This document shows, one piece after another, positions 9,781 through 20,178 of a stretch of DNA of 37,209 bases (position 1 is the stretch's first letter; each line of letters begins with the position of its first letter). The notes beneath the pieces are model-generated. The model saw only the letters and a program-made list of their open reading frames with translations, was not told where the DNA came from and did no database searches. Source of the stretch: Bacillota bacterium (GTDB taxonomy: Bacteria > Bacillota > Limnochordia > Darwinibacteriales > DTU012); contig JAAZMN010000010.1 in NCBI GenBank assembly GCA_012798795.1, positions 1 through 37,209 on the forward strand. The letters are read 5' to 3'. The position numbers and the translations under genes were made by a program.

Positions 9781-11928
9781 CTATGATTTCTTCCCCTCAA
9801 TATCCTCGCGAGTAATCTTCTCAGGATATTCAACCCGTGCATGAAATATACCAACCAACACTTTAGTAAAGGCATCTGCCAGCTTATTCAAATCTTTAAA
9901 AGATAAATCGCATTCATCAAGCTGCCCGTCATCTAACCGTTCGCGAATTATTTTCCGAACTAAACCCTCAATTTTACCAGGCGTAGATTTCGTAAGAGAG
10001 CGCACAGCGGCCTCAATTGCATCTGCTAATGATACAATTGCTGTTTCTTTAGTCTGAGGTTTAGGACCCGAATAGCGATAATCATTTTCCTCGATTGTAT
10101 CTCCGTTGGTTTCTAAAGCCCGATGATAAAAGAAATTAACCAAATTGGTTCCATGATGTTCTGCAATAAACTGAGATATCACCGCTGGTAGTTTATATTC
10201 TTTGGCTAACTCCAAACCATCTTTAACATGTGAAGTTATGATTAATGTCGATAATGAAGGTGCAATCTTATCATGAGGATTGTCCATACCAAGCTGGTTT
10301 TCAACAAAAAAGTATGGTCGTTTTAATTTCCCAATATCATGATAAGTAGAGCCTACCCGTGCAAGTAATCCATCGGCACCTACAGCTTCAGCCGCAGCCT
10401 CAGCTAAATTACCCACCATAATACTATGGTGATAGGTTCCCGGAGTTTCCATCAGTAACCTTCTGAGCAACGGGTGGTTTGGATTTGATAGTTCCAATAA
10501 CCTAATAGAAGAAGTCATGCCAAAAATACTTTCAAAGTACGGTAATGATCCAATGGCAATAATTGAACTGAGTACACCGTTTAAAAGGCCAAGATAACTG
10601 TGAAATAGCAGACTTGAATCATGATATAATAAACCAAAGCCTATCATCACTAAAAAGTTACTGCCGCCAACGATAAATCCAGCACGCATTAATTCGCCTC
10701 GCTGACTAACCCTTGAAACACAGATAATGGCAATTAATCCACCGATTAAGCTTTGGATAACCAAAGGCAGCGATTGAAAAATAATACCGCTGACAACTGT
10801 TAATACAGTAACTGTTAGTATGGCAGTACGAGAATCCAACAGCATAGTCACAAGCATGCCTGCTAAAGCAATGGGTGTTAAGTATTGGATTAATGCCCAA
10901 TTAGTAAATGACAGTACTTTACTGATAAAAGTAACAACCACTAAAACTGACCCGACAAAGGCCAATTTATTTTCACTCATTATTATATTAGGCCTATATT
11001 TATACAGCGATACACCAAACACTATCAATAACAAACCGATAATAACAAATAAACCCAATAAAGCCCAGTAATCAATACCATCACGATAGAGTCCTAAATC
11101 TTTTAGTAATTGAACATGCTTCGGTTGAACCACTGTTCCATCACTTATGATTATTTCCCCGGCTTTTACAATTATTGGTTTTACAGAACGAATAGCTTCC
11201 AGCCTTGCTTGTTCAAGTACAGCTTGATCCAAAACAAGATTGGGTTCAATTATTTGAACGCATAGTTGTTTAGCTATCTCTTGAAACTGTGAACTAATTG
11301 AACTCTGGGCAATCAGAACATTCAGCTCATCAATAACTTGAGCCATTTCATTTTCAGATATGCCCTCATTCATTTTTTCTAAAACAATACTTCTAAGCTC
11401 TTGTACAAAATCTGCATACTCTGGAGGATCAGCTGATAATATCTGTTCTGCCATATTAAGCGTCAATACAATCTCTTCGCTTTCCGTTAGCTGCTTTTGC
11501 AGTTCACCTGCTTCAGCTTCAAACCCTTGCCGGTCTTCAATTTCAGCTTGAGAATTCTCTAATCGATATTCAGATATTAATGTAAATATTCTAGTTAGTC
11601 GTTCATCTGCCTTGACAACAGCTGCATGATTAACAATATAATTACTAATATCTGCCTTGACTTCAGCCTCTGCTTCCATGGCTGCTTTTTCCCGCTCTCG
11701 TTCTGTCTGAGCTTGATTCTCAATATCACGAGGCACTCGAATATCTTGACGAGCAACTTCTCCTATTTCAAGATAATAGCCTACCGGTGAGACGTTAATG
11801 GAAAGAATTCCATACAACCCCACAAAAACCAGTAGCCCTAATACCCATTGACGAACTGTAGTTTGCTCAAGCTTAGCCTTAGTAGAAATGATAAATTTAG
11901 TCCAAGGTTTTGATTTTGACTTTCCCAT
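9781..11928 (-). CDS. pgpH: 7TM-HD domain phosphohydrolase, PgpH/YqfF family (c-di-AMP phosphodiesterase family)
   Basis: Extracellular 7TMR-HD region, multi-TM segment, then HDIG-type HD domain (ETPGTYHHSIMVGNLAEAAAEAVGADGLLARVGSTYHDIGKLKRPYFFVENQ); between phoH and ybeY as in Bacilli and Clostridia. Confidence 0.93.
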   Translation of the reverse strand: MGKSKSKPWTKFIISTKAKLEQTTVRQWVLGLLVFVGLYGILSINVSPVGYYLEIGEVARQDIRVPRDIENQAQTEREREKAAMEAEAEVKADISNYIVNHAAVVKADERLTRIFTLISEYRLENSQAEIEDRQGFEAEAGELQKQLTESEEIVLTLNMAEQILSADPPEYADFVQELRSIVLEKMNEGISENEMAQVIDELNVLIAQSSISSQFQEIAKQLCVQIIEPNLVLDQAVLEQARLEAIRSVKPIIVKAGEIIISDGTVVQPKHVQLLKDLGLYRDGIDYWALLGLFVIIGLLLIVFGVSLYKYRPNIIMSENKLAFVGSVLVVVTFISKVLSFTNWALIQYLTPIALAGMLVTMLLDSRTAILTVTVLTVVSGIIFQSLPLVIQSLIGGLIAIICVSRVSQRGELMRAGFIVGGSNFLVMIGFGLLYHDSSLLFHSYLGLLNGVLSSIIAIGSLPYFESIFGMTSSIRLLELSNPNHPLLRRLLMETPGTYHHSIMVGNLAEAAAEAVGADGLLARVGSTYHDIGKLKRPYFFVENQLGMDNPHDKIAPSLSTLIITSHVKDGLELAKEYKLPAVISQFIAEHHGTNLVNFFYHRALETNGDTIEENDYRYSGPKPQTKETAIVSLADAIEAAVRSLTKSTPGKIEGLVRKIIRERLDDGQLDECDLSFKDLNKLADAFTKVLVGIFHARVEYPEKITREDIEGKKS

Positions 11929-11972
11929 AGAAATAGCCCCCTCATGCAGACTTAACCGTAGTTCTAATTTCT

Positions 11973-12938
11973 TTAAACCTTTTTCCGCTGATTTTCATAA
12001 ACTTCATATGCTTTGATAATTCTCTGTACCAAAGGATGCCGAACTACATCACTGCCGGTTAAATAGGTGAATCCTACCCCTTGGATTTTTTTGAGCACCT
12101 TTTTTATTTCAATTAGTCCTGAAGATTTTCCTTTTGGTAAATCAACTTGAGTAATATCTCCGGTAACTACAGCTTTTGAACCATAACCTAGACGTGTTAG
12201 AAACATTTTCATCTGTTCATGAGTTGTATTCTGTGCTTCATCTAAAATGATAAAGGAATCATCTAAGGTCCTACCGCGCATATAAGCCAGAGGAGCAATT
12301 TCAATTACCCCTTTTTCGCGAAATTTTATATATATTTCTTGACCGAGAATATCATACAAAGCATCATATAGTGGGCGAAGATATGGATCAACTTTATCCT
12401 GCAGGTCTCCTGGTAAAAACCCTAAATGCTCGCCTGCTTCTACTGCAGGACGGGTTAAGATTAAGCGATTTACTTCCTTACGTTTTAAAGCTGCTACAGC
12501 TGCTGCCATAGCTAAATATGTTTTGCCTGTCCCAGCCGGACCTATACAAAAAACAATATCATTATTATTTATTGTTTGTATATATTGACGCTGCCCCGCA
12601 GTTTTCGGAGATATCTGTCTACCCCGTGCAGTAGTAACAATAACTTCGGAGTTAATCTGTTTTAAGCTGGCATTATTACCGGTACTCACTAATTCACTTG
12701 CATAATAAAAGTCATGGGCTGTAACTTCTCGTTCAAGACCGGCGACATTTTCCAGAATTTGATAAACTTTTTCTACTTTCTTTAATTCACCGCTGAGAAT
12801 AATATCTACACCCCGAGGAATTACTTTAATTCCAAATCGAGATTCTAACCAACGTAGATTTTCATCACCCTTGCCGCTAATACTCTGAGCTTGGGCGTTA
12901 TTTCTCAACGAAAATACCTGTTCTATTTCTTGAGCCAC
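11973..12938 (-). CDS. phoH: PhoH family ATPase
   Basis: GPAGTGKTYLAMAAAVAAL Walker A, FIILDEAQNTTHEQMKMFLTRLGYGSKAVVTGD; GTG start with SD GGGGGTTTGTGA. Confidence 0.96.
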   Translation of the reverse strand: MAQEIEQVFSLRNNAQAQSISGKGDENLRWLESRFGIKVIPRGVDIILSGELKKVEKVYQILENVAGLEREVTAHDFYYASELVSTGNNASLKQINSEVIVTTARGRQISPKTAGQRQYIQTINNNDIVFCIGPAGTGKTYLAMAAAVAALKRKEVNRLILTRPAVEAGEHLGFLPGDLQDKVDPYLRPLYDALYDILGQEIYIKFREKGVIEIAPLAYMRGRTLDDSFIILDEAQNTTHEQMKMFLTRLGYGSKAVVTGDITQVDLPKGKSSGLIEIKKVLKKIQGVGFTYLTGSDVVRHPLVQRIIKAYEVYENQRKKV

Positions 12939-12974
12939 TCACAAACCCCCTAAAATACACTTGAAACTATCCTT

Positions 12975-13003
12975 ATTATAAGCAAAATATCAATCGTATG
13001 CAA
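12975..13003 (-). promoter_or_regulatory. Putative sigma-A-type promoter for the phoH transcription unit
   Basis: Minus strand TTGCAT (13003-12998), 17-bp spacer, TATAAT (12980-12975), between yqfD and phoH. Confidence 0.65.
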
Positions 13004-13004
13004 A

Positions 13005-14177
13005 TCAAAAGTCCGCTTCAAAACAAGCTATGTTTTCTTCTATTTCAATGATTAAGCCAATTCTAAGCCCATTTTGATCTTCTATAACATACTCTTTCAC
13101 ATGTGAATCAAGGATTTTCTCGCGCTGAATGCCTGCTTCCTCTAACTGCTGCCAAGCACGTTCTAAAGCCAGTGTTTTAGCTAACTCTCGCGGTATGGAC
13201 ATTATTTCGTAATAAACCTGTGAATAAGTATGCATTGTAACAGTTAAGGGCAGTTTATAACCCTTGACATGCCGCTGCCATAACTTTGAGTCAACAGTAT
13301 ATAATTCAAAAGGTACGGGTTTGCCCCAGTTAAAAGATGAATTTCCAAGTGTTATTGTATAATTAACATGAGTGTTTTCAGTTTTAACTTGAGTAACTTT
13401 ACTGAAACCGGCCTCACCAATAGCATCGTACCATACTCTAGCCCTTACTATCCCTTCAGCACGCCCATGCTGCAGTTTTCCGTACATATCATAATATTTC
13501 CCCGATATTAATACATCTCCCTTTTTTACCGTATCACCTACATGTACTTTTACCGTTCCTCTATAAGGAAGTATTTGAGTGATTAATCCGCCACGCTCAG
13601 CCACTAAATCACCGTACTGCAATTCTTGCACCAAAGGGCTTGTACGTTCAACGACTTGGATAGTAAGCAATACTCCTTTGGAATTTACTCCCACCCATGA
13701 AAACTGAGGAAACTTTACTAATAATGAATTCTCAATTTCAGCCGCATTAAAATCAGACTTAGCCGTTCCTATCTTTAACCCTTCATTGGCTATTTCTGTG
13801 ATAATATCCTCCCTAGTAATTTGTTCACATCCATGAATTTCTATAAACCAAATAAATCCTGATAAATAGTAAAGGACTAGCATAAAAACAACCAATCCTA
13901 TGATTAAAGCTTTTCTCTGCAGCATTCTGCTGATTAAAAACGGCAGGCCAGACTTACCTATAATACTAATTCGCACATTCAATCCCTGTAACAATGGTCG
14001 TATCTTTTTAAATCGGCGGATAGGAATTTTCCCAATTATAATGTCAGCCGTTACCCGTTCAACGTCCCATAAACCAAAACCTTGGTCGGCAATACGATTA
14101 AGCAGAACCTCCAAGTCCACTCCTTTGAATTTAATAGTAATATATCCGGTTAACCATGCCCAAACTTGTTTGATCAT
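13005..14177 (-). CDS. yqfD: Sporulation protein YqfD
   Basis: 390 aa with cytoplasmic N-terminus, TM (ALIIGLVVFMLVLYYLSGFIWFIEIHG), PLVQELQYGDLVAERGGLITQILPYRGTVKVHVGDTVKKGDVLISG; position yqfC-yqfD-phoH. Confidence 0.93.
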   Translation of the reverse strand: MIKQVWAWLTGYITIKFKGVDLEVLLNRIADQGFGLWDVERVTADIIIGKIPIRRFKKIRPLLQGLNVRISIIGKSGLPFLISRMLQRKALIIGLVVFMLVLYYLSGFIWFIEIHGCEQITREDIITEIANEGLKIGTAKSDFNAAEIENSLLVKFPQFSWVGVNSKGVLLTIQVVERTSPLVQELQYGDLVAERGGLITQILPYRGTVKVHVGDTVKKGDVLISGKYYDMYGKLQHGRAEGIVRARVWYDAIGEAGFSKVTQVKTENTHVNYTITLGNSSFNWGKPVPFELYTVDSKLWQRHVKGYKLPLTVTMHTYSQVYYEIMSIPRELAKTLALERAWQQLEEAGIQREKILDSHVKEYVIEDQNGLRIGLIIEIEENIACFEADF

Positions 14178-14189
14178 GTCCCCACCCCG

Positions 14190-14471
14190 CTATTGGCTGG
14201 AAAATTGTATTCTTTCAATTATTCCTTCCAACCTAATGTAGTCTTTTTCTATAATTTTAATAGCTAATTTTCTACCGTTAACACTCATTATCCCACCTTT
14301 AACACGTAAACATATTTGTTCAGAAGTATATTTTTGGATACCTCTGTGATTTTCCACTAATATCTCCAGATTTCCAATCACTGTAATCCGCGGTAGTTCT
14401 AAAACGACATCAGATGGTAAATCCATAAAATCAATTAATTTCTTTATTCTGCTACTGACGGAATTTGTCAT
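14190..14471 (-). CDS. yqfC: Sporulation protein YqfC
   Basis: 93 aa; DLPSDVVLELPRITVIGNLEILVENHRGIQKYTSEQICLRVKGGIMSVNGRKLAIKIIEKDYIRLEGIIERIQF; immediately upstream of yqfD. Confidence 0.93.
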   Translation of the reverse strand: MTNSVSSRIKKLIDFMDLPSDVVLELPRITVIGNLEILVENHRGIQKYTSEQICLRVKGGIMSVNGRKLAIKIIEKDYIRLEGIIERIQFSSQ

Positions 14472-14534
14472 GTAACCACCTCCAACTATACCTGCTTTCT
14501 TTAAAATTATGCATCGGGCATTTAAAGAATTACA

Positions 14535-14577
14535 AAATAAAAAACCCTAGGACAGCTAATCCAGCTATCCTAAGGTT
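14535..14577 (-). terminator. Rho-independent terminator ending the nfeD-floA unit
   Basis: Minus strand AACCTTAGGATAGCT-GGATT-AGCTGTCCTAGGGTT followed by TTTTATTTTG: about 15-bp stem with wobble pairs plus T tract. Confidence 0.9.
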
Positions 14578-14605
14578 CTTATCCAGTTTCTATATTTAAT
14601 TCAAC

Positions 14606-14992
14606 TCAACGTTCTGGCCATGGCCGCCTTGAACGCGGCTCACGCAGAAGCTCACTCATAATTAGAACTCTGCGCATCTCATGGGCCAAGCTGCTATTTT
14701 CTTTAGATTTTTTAGTCATAGCAGAGCGAGTCAAACTTTTCGAGGCTTTTTTTCTAATTGATATTGATTCAATTTGATTTTCTTGCTTACTATCGGCAAG
14801 TATTTCTGCAGTTCTATCTTGTACCGACTGCTGCTCTGCTCTAGGTGCACTTGTCGCAAGTTTTCCTGCTGCGGACTTTTTTGCCATTTGTTTCTGCTGC
14901 TGCTGCTTTGAAGCGGACATTGCTTTCATCACTGCAGTTACTATAGCAGATAACAAGTATATAACAATTATAAACGGCATTAGAAAATCCAT
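14606..14992 (-). CDS. Small membrane-anchored protein of unknown function, in the yqfB position downstream of floA
   Basis: 128 aa, SD TTAGGAGGTAG; N-terminal TM (MDFLMPFIIVIYLLSAIVTAVMKAM), charged/low-complexity linker, C-terminal block HEMRRVLIMSELLREPRSRRPWPER. Confidence 0.8.
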   Translation of the reverse strand: MDFLMPFIIVIYLLSAIVTAVMKAMSASKQQQQKQMAKKSAAGKLATSAPRAEQQSVQDRTAEILADSKQENQIESISIRKKASKSLTRSAMTKKSKENSSLAHEMRRVLIMSELLREPRSRRPWPER

Positions 14993-15031
14993 AAGATACT
15001 ACCTCCTAAATGGATGAAGATTGCATAAGGA

Positions 15032-16030
<999 letters not shown>

Positions 16031-16059
16031 TACACAGCCTCCCTACTTTTATAAAATTT

Positions 16060-17367
16060 TTACTTGCTAACTTCAGTGACAATAATGCGGTTGCCTTCGG
16101 TAAACACTACCTTAATTTCGGTATCAGCTGCTATAAATCCTCCATCGGAAACTACATCATAGCGCTGATTGTCAATAATAACAGTTCCTGCCGGCCTCAG
16201 CGGCGATATAGCTACTCCAGTTTTTCCCAATAATGAACTGTAGTCTTTCACACCATGATAACCTAAGTCTTTATCTTCGCGTGTTACTAAAACAAAACGC
16301 CGCCATGCACTAGATTTGCGGAATTTATTCCAAAACAGGATTATGATTATCACTGTTATAATCAAGGCAATAATTATACTGGAAAGAGCCATATAAAAAT
16401 CCTTAAATGATAAGAAGATGCTGCCAAAAATACTTGCTAAACCTAATATACCAACTATGCCAAATCCCGGAATTACAAAGAGTTCTAAACATAACAACAC
16501 TAGACCTAGTAGGAAAAACAGTACAACTTCAAAACCAGCCAACCCGCTTAAGATCCGGCCGCCAAAAAATAACGCCATAGACACAACTCCAATTGTGCCT
16601 GGGATACCCCAACCTGGTGTTATTAATTCTACAACTAATCCTAAAAATCCTAGTGTTAATAACAACTGACTGACAGTCGGCTCTGTAACAAACCCTGCCA
16701 CAGATTCGGCCCAATTTCTGTCAATTTCCACAATTTCCAAATCAGCTAACCCATAATGATCCAACACTTGAGTACGATAGCTGCTGATTATATCTGTATA
16801 ACCATGTTTCAACGCTGAAACTGCAGTCAATGTCAAAATCTTATCTTTGTCAACCAATCCTTCAATAGCAATATCAGCATCTACCATGGCTTCAGCTATC
16901 TTAGGATCTTTACCGTTTCTTTCCGCAGAAGATGCAAATTCGGCTTTTACAAATGAAACGGTTTTTTCATCAAGAGGTTGCGGTTCAGCTGCTCCTATGG
17001 TACTTCCTGGAGCCATGGCAATATGCGGAGCAGAAATTGCAATTAATGCACCTGCAGATATAGCTCTTTCTCTAATAAATGCAATTACAGGTGTTTCCAT
17101 CCTAAAAATCAGATCGCAAATTTCAACTGCTGCATCCACACGGCCGCCAAAAGTATTAATTTCCAAAAGTACAGCAGCATCGTTCGCCTTTGCCAATTCC
17201 AATCCTCTGACTACATACTGTGCCAGACCTAGTTCTATAGTTCCATCAATCGAAAGAACATAAACACTTTTCGGCTGTGTTTGAGCTTGAACAACTTGAT
17301 TGGTTAAAACTGTGCTGAATGCAAATATTACCAATAATAAATGCAAGAGCAGCTTTTTGACCTTCAA
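16060..17367 (-). CDS. NfeD family membrane-bound ClpP-class serine protease
   Basis: 435 aa; signal peptide, ClpP-like domain (EINTFGGRVDAAVEICDLIF, ERAISAGALIAISAPHIAMAPGSTIGAAEPQ), TM cluster, C-terminal OB-like NfeD domain; TTG start with SD. Confidence 0.93.
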   Translation of the reverse strand: MKVKKLLLHLLLVIFAFSTVLTNQVVQAQTQPKSVYVLSIDGTIELGLAQYVVRGLELAKANDAAVLLEINTFGGRVDAAVEICDLIFRMETPVIAFIRERAISAGALIAISAPHIAMAPGSTIGAAEPQPLDEKTVSFVKAEFASSAERNGKDPKIAEAMVDADIAIEGLVDKDKILTLTAVSALKHGYTDIISSYRTQVLDHYGLADLEIVEIDRNWAESVAGFVTEPTVSQLLLTLGFLGLVVELITPGWGIPGTIGVVSMALFFGGRILSGLAGFEVVLFFLLGLVLLCLELFVIPGFGIVGILGLASIFGSIFLSFKDFYMALSSIIIALIITVIIIILFWNKFRKSSAWRRFVLVTREDKDLGYHGVKDYSSLLGKTGVAISPLRPAGTVIIDNQRYDVVSDGGFIAADTEIKVVFTEGNRIIVTEVSK

Positions 17368-17414
17368 TATAACCCCTCCTAACCTATTTTAAATTTTAAA
17401 CATTGTAAATGGGG

Positions 17415-17445
17415 AAAAAGCCCGATATCGTATTGACATCGAGCT
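17415..17445 (-). terminator. Rho-independent terminator downstream of rpsU
   Basis: Minus strand AGCTCGATGTC-AATAC-GATATCGGGCT-TTTTCCCC: 11-bp stem with G-U pairs plus T run. Confidence 0.8.
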
Positions 17446-17453
17446 TATCTAGC

Positions 17454-17636
17454 CTATCGAAATCTTGCATTTCGCTTACGTGCAGCCTCAGACTTCTTTT
17501 TCCTTCTGACACTGGGTTTTTCATACTGTTCCCTTTTTCTTACTTCAGATAACACACCCGTAATCCGAACTTGTTTCTTAAAACGGCGTAAAGCATTATC
17601 GAGGGACTCATTCTTACCTACCTTGATTTCTGCCAT
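17454..17636 (-). CDS. rpsU: 30S ribosomal protein S21
   Basis: [60 protein letters not shown]. Confidence 0.98.
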   Translation of the reverse strand: MAEIKVGKNESLDNALRRFKKQVRITGVLSEVRKREQYEKPSVRRKKKSEAARKRNARFR

Positions 17637-17689
17637 CCTGTATCCCTCCTTCCACGATTAACACATGCATTATTACATCTTTCTAATTA

Positions 17690-17718
17690 ATTATAAACTA
17701 TAAGCTGAAGTTGGTCAA
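17690..17718 (-). promoter_or_regulatory. Putative sigma-A-type promoter upstream of rpsU
   Basis: Minus strand TTGACC (17718-17713), 17-bp spacer, TATAAT (17695-17690). Confidence 0.75.
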
Positions 17719-17723
17719 TTATA

Positions 17724-18068
17724 TTATCCCGGCGGCCAAATTAAGTCGCGCCCCGCAAGAAGGTGAAAATGAAGGTGGTTCACACTTTGACCAGCAGCAA
17801 TGCCGCAATTATTGACTATTCTAAATCCGTTATCCAGCTGATAATCAGCTGCCAGCTTTTTGATAGCTAGACCGATATTATGAAATAGTTCACTATCGTA
17901 ATCTGCAAGCTCAATGATATTTTTAATATGTTTTTTAGTTATAATCAACAAATGTACAGGTGCCTCAGGATTAATATCTTCAAATGCTAAGACATCCTCA
18001 GATTCATAGACAATTTTGGCAGAAATCTCCTCTGCCGCTATTTTACAAAAAATGCAATCTGCTGTCAT
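17724..18068 (-). CDS. HIT family protein (histidine triad hydrolase)
   Basis: MTADCIFCKIAAEEI...HLLIITKKHI...NHLHFHLLAGR HIT motif. SD GGAAGGAGGTG lies inside the track N-terminus (18089), supporting the ATG at 18068. Confidence 0.95.
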   Translation of the reverse strand: MTADCIFCKIAAEEISAKIVYESEDVLAFEDINPEAPVHLLIITKKHIKNIIELADYDSELFHNIGLAIKKLAADYQLDNGFRIVNNCGIAAGQSVNHLHFHLLAGRDLIWPPG

Positions 18069-18115
18069 TAAGTACACCTCCTTCCACAAACCTTACAATA
18101 TAAGTGTTCTAACAT

Positions 18116-19435
18116 TCAAATCAAAATTCCTTCTGCCTGTGAAAAATCTGCATCAATAATTTTTACATTCATTATTTTGCCAATTAATTCGCTACCGACA
18201 AAACTGCCTAAAGCTGAGGAAACATGAAGATAGTTATCAGTTAAGCCAAAAACTCTATCCTGATTTTCAGTTTCAAGCAAAACTCTAACTCTTTGGTCAA
18301 TAAACTTACGGTTAAATGCTGCAGCCATTTGATTAGATAACTCCATCATAATATGACTGCGGTACACTTTTTCCTGACTGTTTACTTGATTAGGATACTT
18401 GGCTGCTGGTGTATTGGTTCTTGGTGAATACTTAAATACATGGATTTTTGCCAACTCTAATTCTCTTAATAATTTGTACGATTCTTCGAATAATTCCTGG
18501 GTCTCGCCTGGGAATCCAACAATAATGTCTGTAGTAACTGCTATCTCGGGATCAAGAGATTTGATATGCTTAACAATATTAAAAAAATCTTTAGTACTAT
18601 ATCTGCGGCGCATTTTGGCCAAAATCTCATCGCTGCCGCTTTGAAGCGGAATATGCAGATGACGGCAGACCTTAGGATTATATGCCACTAATGCTATTAA
18701 TTCATCATCAATTTCGTTGGGATCCACCGAACTAATTCGTATTCGTTCTACTCCTTCAACTAAAGTAATCGCCTCGACAATACTTGTTAATGAACTGTGC
18801 GGACTTAAATCGCGCCCATAAGCTCCTAAATGCACTCCAGTTAAAACAATCTCCCGATAACCTTGATTGGCAATTTTTTTGACCTGTGCTATTACATTTT
18901 CCGGTGTCCTACTGCGCGAAGGGCCTCTGGCATAAGGCACTTTACAGTATGAACAGAACTGATTACATCCATCTTGAATTTTCAATGAAGCACGAGTTCT
19001 TCCTTGAAATGTAAATACATCAAATTCTTCGAATTCCCGCACCTGAAATATGTCATCAACTAAAGAATACTGCTCCTCTAACTTAAGATTATTAACCAAC
19101 TCGACAATTTTATGCCTATTATTCGTGCCTACTATGAGATTTACACCAGGAATAGCTGCAACCTGTTTGGGATCTGTCTGAGCAAAACAGCCGACAACAA
19201 CAATCTTAGCTTCAGGATTTTTCCGACGGGCGCGGCGAATCATTTGACGTGACTTACCATCACTTACATTAGTGACCGTACAAGTATTGATTAGATATAC
19301 ATCCGCCTTGTCATGGTTAAAGTCAACTATATCATAGCCATCAGCTCTAAACTGAGCTTGTATTGCTTCTGTATCATATTGATTTACTTTACAACCAAGT
19401 GTAAAAAAAGCAGCTTTCTTTGCTTTCATATTCAA
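18116..19435 (-). CDS. mtaB: tRNA (N6-L-threonylcarbamoyladenosine(37)-C2)-methylthiotransferase MtaB
   Basis: N-terminal UPF0004 (TLGCKVNQYDTEAIQAQF), radical SAM CNQFCSYCKVPYARGPSRSR, C-terminal TRAM-like region. Confidence 0.95.
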   Translation of the reverse strand: MNMKAKKAAFFTLGCKVNQYDTEAIQAQFRADGYDIVDFNHDKADVYLINTCTVTNVSDGKSRQMIRRARRKNPEAKIVVVGCFAQTDPKQVAAIPGVNLIVGTNNRHKIVELVNNLKLEEQYSLVDDIFQVREFEEFDVFTFQGRTRASLKIQDGCNQFCSYCKVPYARGPSRSRTPENVIAQVKKIANQGYREIVLTGVHLGAYGRDLSPHSSLTSIVEAITLVEGVERIRISSVDPNEIDDELIALVAYNPKVCRHLHIPLQSGSDEILAKMRRRYSTKDFFNIVKHIKSLDPEIAVTTDIIVGFPGETQELFEESYKLLRELELAKIHVFKYSPRTNTPAAKYPNQVNSQEKVYRSHIMMELSNQMAAAFNRKFIDQRVRVLLETENQDRVFGLTDNYLHVSSALGSFVGSELIGKIMNVKIIDADFSQAEGILI

Positions 19436-20178
19436 CCAAGATCACCCCACAAAAACTGGACAAGTGTTATAACAGCTATGGCTGCAGTCTCAGTACGCAG
19501 TATTCTCTTACCTAAGTGAATTATTTTTCCACCTAACGCCGAGATTGCTTCAACTTCATCTGCAGAAAATCCGCCTTCAGGCCCGACGATAATGCTGATC
19601 TGCTTCGGTTTTATTGATTCTAACTGTTTTAATCCAAATTCCAGAGCATTCTCATAAGGCATAATAACCAAATGCTCATCGGAACATTTTTCAAGTTTCT
19701 TTACTACTTCAGAAAAATTCAGCGGCATTTTTACCTGCGGTATTTCATCGCGTTTACATTGTTTGGCCGCCTCAAGTGCAATTCGCTGCCATCGGATAAG
19801 CTTTCTGTTCTGTTTTTGTTCTGTAAGCTTAACTACTGTATGCTTGGAAAAGAAAGGGACAATTTCATTAACTCCTAATTCAACTGTTTTTTGAATTATC
19901 AGATCGAGTTTGTCACCTTTGGGCATTCCTTGATAGAGTCTGACAAAAACCGGTGATTCCGCACACTCAGACAACTTCGCTCCCAGCTCGACAACAATCT
20001 GATTGGAATCCAGCTGTCGAATTATACCGCAATAAGTTTGTCCATCCACTGCGACTAGCAGTTGATCATTTACTTGTTTGCGTAAAACTAATCGTAAATG
20101 ATGCACATCATCCCCAGTAATAATAGCTCTGCCGTTTCGAATTTGTGTAGTTGGAAGGAAAACCTTTGTCTTAGTCAT
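19432..20178 (-). CDS. rsmE: 16S rRNA (uracil(1498)-N(3))-methyltransferase RsmE
   Basis: VRLYQGMPKGDKLDLIIQKTVELGVNEIVPF, IIVGPEGGFSADEVEAI, GKRILRTETAAIAVI. The 61-aa N-terminal extension in the track overlaps prmA in another frame; ATG at 20178 fits homologues. Confidence 0.95.
   Translation of the reverse strand: MTKTKVFLPTTQIRNGRAIITGDDVHHLRLVLRKQVNDQLLVAVDGQTYCGIIRQLDSNQIVVELGAKLSECAESPVFVRLYQGMPKGDKLDLIIQKTVELGVNEIVPFFSKHTVVKLTEQKQNRKLIRWQRIALEAAKQCKRDEIPQVKMPLNFSEVVKKLEKCSDEHLVIMPYENALEFGLKQLESIKPKQISIIVGPEGGFSADEVEAISALGGKIIHLGKRILRTETAAIAVITLVQFLWGDLG

Noticed and set aside
10706-10900. Minus-strand 64-aa ORF within the 7TM-HD gene
   Set aside because: Out-of-frame within a clear CDS; Cys/His/Tyr-rich composition is a frame artefact.
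14810-14930. Gln codon repeats (tgctgctgctg) in the 128-aa protein as a possible functional microsatellite
   Set aside because: Short imperfect run in a low-complexity linker; no evidence for repeat-length variation from one sequence.
16418-16669. Plus-strand Pro/Lys/Asn-rich 83-aa ORF
   Set aside because: Antisense to the NfeD transmembrane segment; composition explained by the complement of hydrophobic codons.
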